Assembly: GCA_947463665.1 (NCBI GenBank)
Contig: CANHUD010000143.1
Location: 1-6,195 of the forward strand
Direction: 5' to 3'
DNA: 6,195 bases
Origin: Sphingobacteriales bacterium
Lineage (GTDB): Bacteria; Bacteroidota; Bacteroidia; Chitinophagales; Chitinophagaceae
Positions 1 to 6,195 of the stretch are shown piece by piece; position 1 is the stretch's first letter; the number at the start of each line of letters is the position of its first letter. Position numbers and translations under genes: made by a program. Under the pieces are notes generated by a model. The model had not been told where the DNA came from. It saw only the letters and a program-made list of their open reading frames with translations, and made no database searches.

Positions 1-969
1 TTACTAACCATTAAGGATAATGCCAAAGGTTCGAACCGGGTGGCTACGGTGGATGGATTTTTCAGAAGGGGAGAAGCACATTCCCTAAATTCCATGGTCT
101 CGGTATCACAGAATGCAGGGGAAGCAAAACCCGGACTGGCAGCGGCTCTTCAGTATTTTTTTGTCAATAACCAATGGAAAATATGGTGGACACAGTCGAT
201 GATCTCCAAACGCTATGATCCTCAGATGGGGTTTGTATCCAGAGGAGATGTCATCGCTACCACACCTGGCATCTTTTATTATTATCGGGGAAAGAAACTG
301 CCCTTTAAAAAATACATCCGGGCCTTTGAGCCGGGCATCATGCCTGAATATTATCACCAGGCCTCCACAGGTCGCCTCCTGGAAAGTAGCTGGATGGTGA
401 ATCCCGTTTGGCTGAACTTTCAGAACGGGGCCTATCTCGGTTATCTCATCGTTCCTACTTTTCAGTATCTCCCGGAACCGTTCCGGCCACTGGGACTTGA
501 AATCGCCCCTGGCGCTTACCGATATACCCGGCACATGCTCTTTGCCCGTACGGATGCGTCCCGACCGGTAAATCTGGAACTGAACGGGCAGTGGGGGAGT
601 TATTTCGATGGTCAACTCCTCTCCGCAGATGCAGCACTGCAAATCGCCCCGGCTCCACAGTTTTCCTTTACCGGAAGATTGAACCGAAACCACTTCAGCA
701 GTGTGGGTGTTCGGTCTGAAGCACAAACGGTGGATCTGTTTTCCATAGAGGCCCGACTGGCCCTGAATCCGCGACTGCAACTGATCGGATTTTACCAGCA
801 GAATACGGAAAACAAGGCCAAAAATTACAACATCCGATTTTCATGGGAATACACACCTTTGTCGTATATCTATCTGGTGCTGAACCACAGAGGCTTTCAG
901 ACCATACAGGATAAACTATCCCGGGAAGACCAGGCCATTCTTAAAATCAGTTACCTCAAACAACTCTGA
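1..969 (+). CDS. DUF5916-family protein, C-terminal part (5' end outside window)
   Basis: The frame is open from the first base to the TGA at 967-969, giving 322 visible residues, so this is the 3' part of a larger gene. The GTG at base 40 is an internal Val, not a start. DUF5916 proteins are usually large secreted proteins of roughly 700-850 residues, with an N-terminal carbohydrate-binding-like (CBM9-type) domain and a C-terminal region predicted to form a beta barrel. Supporting signs are the NRVATVDG-F segment at the left edge, the family-like DPQMGFVSRGD motif at 217-249, many alternating aromatic beta strands, and a C-terminal block (about 790-905) with an NIRFSWEYTPLSYIYLVLNHR-like pattern typical of the family's last strands. 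The protein ends in a strand with a near-terminal aromatic residue, as outer-membrane barrels often do. No catalytic function is established, and I infer an outer-membrane or surface location. The stop overlaps the next start by one base, indicating an operon. Confidence 0.8.
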   Translation, partial: LLTIKDNAKGSNRVATVDGFFRRGEAHSLNSMVSVSQNAGEAKPGLAAALQYFFVNNQWKIWWTQSMISKRYDPQMGFVSRGDVIATTPGIFYYYRGKKLPFKKYIRAFEPGIMPEYYHQASTGRLLESSWMVNPVWLNFQNGAYLGYLIVPTFQYLPEPFRPLGLEIAPGAYRYTRHMLFARTDASRPVNLELNGQWGSYFDGQLLSADAALQIAPAPQFSFTGRLNRNHFSSVGVRSEAQTVDLFSIEARLALNPRLQLIGFYQQNTENKAKNYNIRFSWEYTPLSYIYLVLNHRGFQTIQDKLSREDQAILKISYLKQL

Positions 970-1727
970 TGGAACAAATCTGGACACAGTTTAGTAGTAC
1001 GGAATGGCTGCTGATTATCCTTGGTGCTTTCCTCATTGGAATGGGAAAAGCCGGCCTTAAAGGAATCGATATGTTGTCGGTCATCATCATGGCCATGGTA
1101 TTCGGAGGGAAATCATCCACCGGCATCGTGCTGCCACTCCTATCCCTGGGCGATATGGCAGCTGTCTGGTATTACAATCGCCACGCGCAGTGGACACATT
1201 TCTGGAAACTGATCCCCTGGATGGGCATAGGTATCCTTCTGGGTGTTTATTTCGGAAAGGATATGAACGAAGTGTTGTTCCGACAGATCATGGTACTAAC
1301 CATTATTGTTACGGTCTGCATTGTTTTCTGGATGGAATTTGTACGAAAAAAAGCAGATATCCCTACCCACAAAGGGTTTGCGGCTGCTACCGGACTCACC
1401 GCAGGGTTCACTACGATGATCGGAAATCTGGCCGGGGCTTTCGCCAATTTATATTTTCTCGCCATGCGTCTGCCGAAAAATGATTTCATCGGCACCACCG
1501 CATGGATCTTTCTGGTGATCAATCTCTTTAAACTTCCGTTTCAGGTATTTTACTGGAAAAATATCACCACCGATACACTCTCCATAGATGCGGCTCTATT
1601 TTTACCGCTGACCATCGGATTCTGGCTGGGCCTGAAAGGAGTAGGGAAGATCAACGAGCAGCTGTTTCGTAAAATGATCCTCTGGCTAACCCTGCTCGGA
1701 TCGCTGCTGATGCTGTTTAAAAGATGA
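969..1727 (+). CDS. TauE/SafE (TSUP) family membrane transporter
   Basis: This is a 252-residue polytopic inner-membrane protein, the usual length for the TSUP family of sulfite, sulfonate and other small organic anion exporters. Hydrophobic segments lie at about residues 12-32, 36-65, 80-96, 103-122, 136-165, 173-196, 206-222 and 233-249, so seven or eight membrane passes. The two family half-repeats are visible. The first has a glycine-rich GMGKAGLKG stretch (residues 24-32), then GIVLPLLSLGD (52-62). The second has TGLTAGFTTMIGN (141-153), then a Leu-Tyr-Phe helix and a NLFKLPFQ segment (185-192). The ATG at 969 overlaps the upstream TGA (TGATG), which fixes the start and implies translational coupling with the DUF5916 gene. 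The substrate cannot be read from the sequence, and no sulfur-metabolism gene is nearby to support sulfite. The stop at 1725-1727 directly abuts the stop of the minus-strand gene. Confidence 0.85.
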   Translation: MEQIWTQFSSTEWLLIILGAFLIGMGKAGLKGIDMLSVIIMAMVFGGKSSTGIVLPLLSLGDMAAVWYYNRHAQWTHFWKLIPWMGIGILLGVYFGKDMNEVLFRQIMVLTIIVTVCIVFWMEFVRKKADIPTHKGFAAATGLTAGFTTMIGNLAGAFANLYFLAMRLPKNDFIGTTAWIFLVINLFKLPFQVFYWKNITTDTLSIDAALFLPLTIGFWLGLKGVGKINEQLFRKMILWLTLLGSLLMLFKR

Positions 1728-3572
1728 TCAGACCTTGTCTGTCTCACCACGGGCTTCATTCTGAAAACGGGCCCGGTAATGGGAAGGTTTTACACCCGTC
1801 ATGCTTTCAAAAACCTTGTAGAAGTTTTGTCGGCTTCCAAAGCCGGCTTCCAGTGCCAGGGCTTCTATGGTCAGGTGACTATAAGCAGGATCTTCCATGC
1901 GGCGCTTGATTTCCTCAACGCGGAAGAGGTTCACAAATGCATTGAACGTACGCGTCCGATGCTCCCGTAATGCCTGTGTCAGCTCTTTATCGGTTACCTG
2001 CAGATATTCCTCCACGGAAGCCCGTTTCAGCGTCGGATCATGATGCGGCTTTTCTGTATGGAAATAGTAGATGAGGCGATCCAGTAAAGTTGGGTTTGAT
2101 CCTGTAATCAGGCTGGAGACATCACCTGAAAAAGAGGTACGATCACCCTTTTCCCGGTTTTCTTTTTCCTGTACATATTTCTCCATCAGGGCATCGTACG
2201 CGAAGGTCCTTTCCCGCTGAAGGATCCGGTTGTGACGGTACAGAATCCCCATAATTACCGATAAGAGGATAAAAAAGACCAGTGCGGCTGTTTGGCGACG
2301 GGAAAATTGCTGCTGTTGCTCCAGTAACTGACTGAGTCGGACATTTTCTAACTCCCTTTTCTGATCCTCAAAATCATTCTCCATTTTACGAATAGCCAGC
2401 TTGGCCGAAATGGCATCCAGAGAATCGCTGTGTTTCCGAGCCAATTCGGATGTCTCAAAAGCATCCCTGAACTTTTGTTGTTTAGACAAAATCTCCATCT
2501 TGTTCTCATAACAGGTACTCAGTATCCTCTTCTCAGAGCCCATGAGTGCATAATAAATGGCACTGTCCGACAATATGGCGGCTTTTGATAAATCACCCAT
2601 TCTGAACCTGGTAATGGAGAGCGACATAAAAGCCCTGGCCATACCAGATATCATATTGGCACGTCTGCTGAGTTCCAAAACGGAATCAAACATTTCTATG
2701 GCTTTTTGCTGCTGCTGTTTTTCTGAATAGACGATCGCCCTGTTAAACAGCAGTTTGATCATTTGTGGGCGGTGGACACCCTTGCGTAAGAATCGATCCG
2801 ACAGGTCAAAATAATAGAGGGAACTGTCCGGTTTTTTTTTACGGTATGTTGTGCCCATGTTCATATAAACGATGGAAACAGCCAGGCTGTCTGGCTGAGG
2901 GGCATAACTGGCCAATGCTTTATGGTAGTACTCAAACGCTTTGGCAGTATCGCCCAGCCGGTTATACAGCGCACCAATGTTGGATTGGGTCTTACCCAGG
3001 TACAGTCGGTTCTTCAGCTTCTCGAATGATTTAAGGCTCTCAAGAAAAGACTCCTGGGCTTTCTTGAAATTTTCCTGCTCCATCTGCGCAACTCCTGCCT
3101 CCATTAAAAGCCGGCTGGCCATCTCCTCCTGATTCAGCTCTTTTGCAAGGTTTACTGCTTCTACATACCATTTTTCTGCCTCGCGGAATGCCTCGTTCTG
3201 AAAATGAAGTTTCCCTTTTTGTTCATATAACCGGAGAAGTATGGAGGAATGATGACCTTCCTTTGCCAGCAAGATGGCACTATCTAACTGGGAAAAGGCC
3301 TGCTGCCGCCTATCGGATAACCGGTAAAGCCTGCTTTCCCACTGAAGGGGGAAAATCAGAAAACTATCATTCAGCTGTTGTTCTTTCACCCGCAATCTGG
3401 CAGAATCCAGATATCGCCAGCATCGATTCGAATCGGTTGGAAAATTTAATGCCACTTGCCCGATGTAGTGCTGCCATTTTTCATCCGTTGCAGGTTGCAT
3501 TTGCTGGCAGGCATAACCGAAAACTGACAAACAGAAAACTAGAACAATTCGGATCGAAAAAATTCTCGCCAT
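1728..3572 (-). CDS. TPR-containing transmembrane regulator with AraC-type HTH
   Basis: The 614-residue product has an N-terminal hydrophobic segment (residues 5-21) ending in FGYAC, which fits a lipoprotein signal with Cys22 as the modified residue. About eight TPR-like helix pairs follow from about 78 to 385, clearest around 191-224 (GALYNRLGDTAKAFEYYHKAL). Then come a charged, Gln-rich coiled coil (388-426), one transmembrane helix (about 429-445), a cytoplasmic coil (447-475) and a C-terminal AraC/XylS-type DNA-binding domain (about 520-602). Both HTH units are present, the second around LTIEALALEAGFGSRQNFYKVF and ending in the family-typical TGVKPSHYR. Known Bacteroidota proteins of this layout are thought to sense in the periplasm through the TPRs and bind DNA from the membrane. 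The ligand is unknown. I chose the ATG at 3572 because it starts directly on the signal sequence; an upstream in-frame ATG at 3623 would add 17 residues ahead of it. The gene is divergent from the GH127/146-like gene. It contains an A9 run (2832-2840). Confidence 0.88.
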   Translation of the reverse strand: MARIFSIRIVLVFCLSVFGYACQQMQPATDEKWQHYIGQVALNFPTDSNRCWRYLDSARLRVKEQQLNDSFLIFPLQWESRLYRLSDRRQQAFSQLDSAILLAKEGHHSSILLRLYEQKGKLHFQNEAFREAEKWYVEAVNLAKELNQEEMASRLLMEAGVAQMEQENFKKAQESFLESLKSFEKLKNRLYLGKTQSNIGALYNRLGDTAKAFEYYHKALASYAPQPDSLAVSIVYMNMGTTYRKKKPDSSLYYFDLSDRFLRKGVHRPQMIKLLFNRAIVYSEKQQQQKAIEMFDSVLELSRRANMISGMARAFMSLSITRFRMGDLSKAAILSDSAIYYALMGSEKRILSTCYENKMEILSKQQKFRDAFETSELARKHSDSLDAISAKLAIRKMENDFEDQKRELENVRLSQLLEQQQQFSRRQTAALVFFILLSVIMGILYRHNRILQRERTFAYDALMEKYVQEKENREKGDRTSFSGDVSSLITGSNPTLLDRLIYYFHTEKPHHDPTLKRASVEEYLQVTDKELTQALREHRTRTFNAFVNLFRVEEIKRRMEDPAYSHLTIEALALEAGFGSRQNFYKVFESMTGVKPSHYRARFQNEARGETDKV

Positions 3573-3688
3573 AGCCCGGGTCGAAGGTTTGTAGTACCAA
3601 GGTAAGTTAATTGTGTCATCCATCCTTATATCAACGATTTAATTCAGGAAAATGCGACATCCATTGTGCTATTTATCCGGGGAAATAC

Positions 3689-3826
3689 ATGGTTTGGATT
3701 TCTGAAAGACTGTTTTTTTTACTGTTTTGCAACAAATTCATAGCCATACACAACAGGTTTTTTCTCTTTTTTATCTCATCTTTGTTCTTCAATCCTATAG
3801 CGCTGTTTTTAAGATCCAATGAGTGA
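3689..3826 (+). CDS. Doubtful 45-residue hydrophobic small ORF
   Basis: This ATG-started frame of 45 codons encodes a Phe/Leu-rich peptide with two hydrophobic stretches (about residues 8-19 and 24-40) and ends in a charged tail. It is preceded by a purine-rich GGGGAAA a few bases upstream and followed 17 bases later by a strong terminator. Those two facts are the only reasons to list it. T-rich DNA readily yields Phe/Leu-rich frames by chance (there are T8 and T5-T6 runs here), and I recognise no family. The same frame can be extended to a TTG at 3611, which I consider less likely. Confidence 0.15.
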   Translation: MVWISERLFFLLFCNKFIAIHNRFFLFFISSLFFNPIALFLRSNE

Positions 3827-3843
3827 ACCAGAAAATTAGCTAA

Positions 3844-3872
3844 GCCCGTCTACCAAGGCGGGCATTTTTTTT
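3844..3872 (+). terminator. Intrinsic (rho-independent) terminator
   Basis: A 7-bp GC-rich stem (GCCCGTC at 3844-3850 with GGCGGGC at 3857-3863, one G-U pair) closes a 6-base loop (TACCAA), followed after one A by eight T residues (3865-3872). The T tract lies only on the plus-strand 3' side, so it terminates rightward transcription. No convincing rightward gene lies between it and the divergent regulator start. It either ends a small transcript from 3573-3840 or acts as a leader attenuator for the GH127/146-like gene if that gene's promoter lies upstream. Confidence 0.8.
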
Positions 3873-3942
3873 ACATATGTCTGGAGTTGTTAATCATCTA
3901 TTTACGGGTCATAAAATTCCCATGGGTAGATTTTGATCATTC

Positions 3943-3952
3943 CTGCCGGCAG
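3943..3952. repeat. Short perfect palindrome CTGCCGGCAG
   Basis: This is a 10-bp perfect palindrome directly followed by ACGGGTCCGT. Palindromic CTGCCGGCAG-containing elements are, from memory, recurrent in many Bacteroidota intergenic regions, so this may be a fragment of a dispersed repeat. A protein-binding site is an alternative. Only one copy is present in this window. Confidence 0.3.
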
Positions 3953-4013
3953 ACGGGTCCGTTTTATAAACAGAAGCTATTTTCTTATTTCAAGCCATAT
4001 TTCCGATATTTGA

Positions 4014-4032
4014 TAAGATTGTGTTCATCTTA
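4014..4032. promoter_or_regulatory. Inverted repeat TAAGAT-N7-ATCTTA
   Basis: Two perfect 6-bp arms (4014-4019 and 4027-4032) are separated by 7 bases, 70-90 bases upstream of the GH127/146-like start. It could be an operator half-site pair or a weak RNA hairpin. It is AT-rich and short, so chance is possible. Confidence 0.25.
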
Positions 4033-4037
4033 CTGGC

Positions 4038-4051
4038 CTGAGTCCACTCAG
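4038..4051. promoter_or_regulatory. Inverted repeat CTGAGT-CC-ACTCAG, possible operator
   Basis: Two perfect 6-bp arms with a 2-base spacer end 51 bases before the start codon of the GH127/146-like gene. The spacer is too short for a good RNA hairpin, which favours a dimeric protein-binding site if it is functional. No second copy was seen near the regulator's own start. Confidence 0.3.
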
Positions 4052-4088
4052 ATAGAATGATAAAACCAGTCTGTATAAATCCGGTAAT

Positions 4089-4101
4089 AACCAGAATGGT
4101 T
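4089..4101 (+). promoter_or_regulatory. Hairpin abutting the start codon of the GH127/146-like gene
   Basis: AACCA (4089-4093) and TGGTT (4097-4101) form a 5-bp stem with a GAA loop ending one base before the ATG at 4103. It occupies the position where a ribosome-binding site would be, and no purine-rich Shine-Dalgarno sequence is visible there. It could damp translation initiation. The stem is weak, so this is a suggestion only. Confidence 0.3.
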
Positions 4102-4102
4102 C

Positions 4103-6195
4103 ATGAAGAATCTTTTACTGTGCTTAGCCCTGCTTGCAGGTTTTAAACTGTTGCCTGCTCAAGACTCCCTCCGATTGTTCAGTCTCCGGCATGTCCGGCT
4201 TCTTCCTGGAATCTTTGAAAAAGCGCAGCAATCAAATAAAAAATACCTGCTATCCCTCCCGACGGATCACCTGCTGGATATCGTCAACCTATCTTCCAAA
4301 CTGACCGCAGGTCAGGTGTCCGCTGAATTGGGTTCTTATCTCTCCGCGTTGTCAGCCATGTTTGCCACTACCGGAGATTCGCTCCTCTACAATCGGATTT
4401 CCAACATACTGCCGGTATTGGATAGTTCTGCGCAAACACCAGCCGGACAGGCAATCATGGCGTATGATCGACCGTATTTCTATAAAGGCCTTACTGATGC
4501 CTTCGGCATAGCAGAGGTATTCAGGGCCGGTACCCTGCTCTTGCCGCTGGCCAATCGCTTTTATGACCAGTGTTATCAACTGGATGATCAGCAACTTCAG
4601 GCACTTACCAACAGCCGACAAAATCAATGGATAGACGTACTGAATGATTTATACAGTCTTACAAACGATGAGAAATTTCTAAAACTGGCCCTCAGAATTT
4701 TGCTATCTCCCCGGCTCTCAGCCTGGCAGCAGGCAAGCGATAGGGCGGATGCCAAACAGGCAAAATCATTGATCAGGGAATTTACCGGACTCGCCCAACT
4801 GGGCGTTACACATAAAAATACGGATGGGCAACAAATAGCTCAGGCGTTCTGGCAAAAGAGTACGGCATCCCTCCGATTTTCCACAGGTGGTCTGGGACTA
4901 AGGCCATCCTCCTCCTCTGCATCGGATTTATCCTCCTTCATGCAAACCAGAGAAGGCCCCGAAACGTGTCTGTCTGCTCAAATGCTCCGGTTTACCAAAA
5001 CCCTTTTCCTGAAACAGCCAGACGCCCGCCTGATCGATTATTATGAACGGACATTATATAATAATATATTGTCAACCCTGCATCCGGAAGGTGGGTTCGC
5101 GTGTATAACACCCGTTCGCCCGGGTCTTTACAAGGCCTATACACAACAGGATTCAGCGCTTTTCTGCTGCATAGGAGCCGGCATGGTCAATCCCGCATAT
5201 TTTGGAGAGATGATCTATGCCCGAAATACCACGGATCTCTATGTGAATTTATTCATCCCTTCCGTGCTTAACTGGACAGAAAAAGAGGTTCAGCTAACAC
5301 AGCGAACTTCTTTTCCGGAAGGGGAATCCATTGAATGGCAGATTTCCTGCAATGGTTCAAAAACGTTTCGTCTTTTCATCCGATACCCGGAGTGGCTGGA
5401 AAAAAACGGATTGAAACTGATGGTAAATAAAGATGTTCTTTCTTTTCAGCCGGATGAACATGGGTATGTGATGATCGACCGAACCTGGAAGGATGGTGAT
5501 CTGGTCAGACTAAATCTGCCGATGTCTCTTCGAACAGAAGCGCTACATGAAGGATCCCCCTGGATCTCTTTTCTTAAGGGGCCGATCGTACTGGCTGCAA
5601 AACTGACCGATACGGATTCGCTTCCAGCCATTCAGACGGCAAACCAGGTATTGCCTTCAGGGCCGATGTTCCCTTTACGGAATGCGCCCCTGGTGATCAA
5701 AGCTAATAAACCTGTAACACAGCAGCTCAAACCTGTAAAAGGGTTTCCTCTTTCCTACACAGCCTCTTTTTTCTCCGCTGAACCAAGCGGCAGATCCCTG
5801 CTTCTGGAACCCTTCTACGCCCTTCATAATGCACGCTATTTTCTCTACTGGAGAGAAGCTACACCTACCCAATTGGATACTATAGTAAATGAATGGGAAG
5901 AGGAAGACCGGCAGGCTCGCCTGCTTGTGCAAAGAACCATCGACGAAATTTATCCCGGTAGTTCCACAAATGAATCCGATCATGCATTCCGGGATGATGA
6001 ATCCTATGCCGGTAACCGCTTTGAACAAACATACCGGGCTGCTAAAAACGGCTTCGGTTACCTCATTTCCAATGCAAGCCTCAAGGGAAAAGTACTCCAA
6101 CTTACGCTGGAAGGAAAAGAAAAACATCCGGGTTTCGATGTCTGGATCGACGACGCCTTTGTTCAAACCATTCAACTGGATGGAACGAATGAGAA
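4103..6195 (+). CDS. Secreted GH127/GH146-like (DUF1680) protein with degenerate active site (3' end outside window)
   Basis: The open frame runs from the ATG at 4103 (in-frame TAA at 4088 excludes earlier starts) to the window end, 697 codons. Residues 1-19 are a signal peptide with likely cleavage at LPA-QDS, so the product is exported. The family signature is clear from 258 to 380: STGG (260-263), REGPETC (283-289), DYYERTLYNNILS, FCCIGAGM (354-361) and NLFIPSVLNW. A DUF4986-like block (LEPFYALHNARYFLYW) and a C-terminal DESYAG-containing domain follow. GH127/146 enzymes are retaining beta-L-arabinofuranosidases using a zinc-bound Cys; the matching Glu287, Cys289, Cys355 and Cys356 are present. 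The acid/base Glu position is Pro268, the usual His pair before YLSAL is Ala74/Ser78, and other conserved substrate-binding residues are replaced. I therefore call it GH127/146-like without assigning the reaction. About 80-100 C-terminal residues are probably missing. It is divergent from the TPR-AraC regulator. Confidence 0.85.
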   Translation, partial: MKNLLLCLALLAGFKLLPAQDSLRLFSLRHVRLLPGIFEKAQQSNKKYLLSLPTDHLLDIVNLSSKLTAGQVSAELGSYLSALSAMFATTGDSLLYNRISNILPVLDSSAQTPAGQAIMAYDRPYFYKGLTDAFGIAEVFRAGTLLLPLANRFYDQCYQLDDQQLQALTNSRQNQWIDVLNDLYSLTNDEKFLKLALRILLSPRLSAWQQASDRADAKQAKSLIREFTGLAQLGVTHKNTDGQQIAQAFWQKSTASLRFSTGGLGLRPSSSSASDLSSFMQTREGPETCLSAQMLRFTKTLFLKQPDARLIDYYERTLYNNILSTLHPEGGFACITPVRPGLYKAYTQQDSALFCCIGAGMVNPAYFGEMIYARNTTDLYVNLFIPSVLNWTEKEVQLTQRTSFPEGESIEWQISCNGSKTFRLFIRYPEWLEKNGLKLMVNKDVLSFQPDEHGYVMIDRTWKDGDLVRLNLPMSLRTEALHEGSPWISFLKGPIVLAAKLTDTDSLPAIQTANQVLPSGPMFPLRNAPLVIKANKPVTQQLKPVKGFPLSYTASFFSAEPSGRSLLLEPFYALHNARYFLYWREATPTQLDTIVNEWEEEDRQARLLVQRTIDEIYPGSSTNESDHAFRDDESYAGNRFEQTYRAAKNGFGYLISNASLKGKVLQLTLEGKEKHPGFDVWIDDAFVQTIQLDGTNE

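Larger units (their letters stand above)
3573..4102. other. 530-bp divergent intergenic region
   Basis: This AT-rich stretch separates the minus-strand TPR-AraC gene from the plus-strand GH127/146-like gene, so it should hold promoters for both. I find no tRNA or rRNA and no well-supported gene. It contains a strong plus-strand terminator (3844-3872), one poor small-ORF candidate (3689-3826), palindromes CCCATGGG (3919-3926) and CTGCCGGCAG (3943-3952), and inverted repeats at 4014-4032, 4038-4051 and 4089-4101. No perfect Bacteroidota promoter (TTTG, about 20 bases, TAnnTTTG) was seen. The nearest matches to the TAnnTTTG element are TACCTTGG on the minus strand at 3597-3604 and GATATTTG on the plus strand at about 4005-4012. 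Neither has a clear -33 partner. Confidence 0.7.

Noticed and set aside
28..37. GGTTCGAACC, resembling a tRNA T-arm
   Set aside because: No cloverleaf can be built on either strand around it, and the DUF5916 reading frame passes straight through.
106..780. 224-codon open frame on the minus strand
   Set aside because: It lies entirely antisense to the DUF5916 frame, which has clear family motifs. Its translation is Cys/Arg/Gly-rich and resembles no protein family I know.
3143..3574. 143-codon open frame on the plus strand
   Set aside because: It is antisense to the N-terminal third of the TPR-AraC regulator, whose signal segment and TPR pattern account for this DNA.
3597..3604. TACCTTGG on the minus strand as a Bacteroidota -7 element for the regulator
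   Set aside because: It is a 5 of 6 match to the fixed positions of TAnnTTTG, but the nearest TTG on the upstream side is about 27 bases away, beyond the usual spacing, so it is not listed as a promoter.
3573..3623. Alternative start of the regulator at the ATG at 3623
   Set aside because: It would place 17 polar/aromatic residues ahead of the signal segment. The ATG at 3572 begins directly at a normal signal-peptide n-region.
3844..3958. Long-range pairing of CCCGTCT (3845-3851) with AGACGGG (3951-3957)
   Set aside because: Seven complementary bases about 100 bases apart are easily due to chance, and the local terminator hairpin is far more stable. No riboswitch-like conserved core was seen.
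5675..6175. 166-codon open frame on the minus strand
   Set aside because: It is antisense to the continuous GH127/146-like frame, in the region encoding the DUF4986-like and C-terminal domains.

Overview
The window suggests a member of the Bacteroidota. It carries the C-terminal part of a DUF5916-type outer-surface protein, a membrane-anchored TPR protein with an AraC-type DNA-binding tail, and a secreted GH127/GH146-like (DUF1680) protein with a DUF4986-like region. All three are typical of that phylum. No classical Shine-Dalgarno sequence decides any start, which also fits. Genus cannot be read from the sequence.

Layout: (1) 1-969, plus strand, the 3' part of a DUF5916-family gene whose start lies outside the window. 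(2) 969-1727, plus strand, a TauE/SafE (TSUP) family membrane protein, coupled to the first gene by a one-base stop/start overlap. (3) 1728-3572, minus strand, a TPR/transmembrane/AraC-HTH one-component regulator. Its stop codon directly abuts the stop of the TSUP gene, with no base between them. (4) 3573-4102, a gene-poor, AT-rich divergent intergenic region. It holds a strong plus-strand intrinsic terminator with no convincing gene upstream of it, and several short inverted repeats close to the next gene. (5) 4103-6195, plus strand, the first 697 codons of a secreted GH127/GH146-like protein that runs off the window end.

The most interesting item is gene 5. The overall fold signature and the Glu/Cys/Cys-Cys zinc-cysteine site of GH127/GH146 are retained. 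Most of the other residues I recognise as invariant in the family are gone: the proposed acid/base Glu, the N-terminal His pair, the EHGG-type motif and the Glu/His after the Cys pair. Two active-site segments are also shortened. It looks like a degenerate or repurposed glycoside hydrolase paralogue, not a standard beta-L-arabinofuranosidase. It is transcribed divergently from the TPR-AraC regulator, so a local sensing or regulation relationship is possible but unproven. The DUF5916-TSUP pair looks like a separate operon that meets the regulator gene tail to tail.
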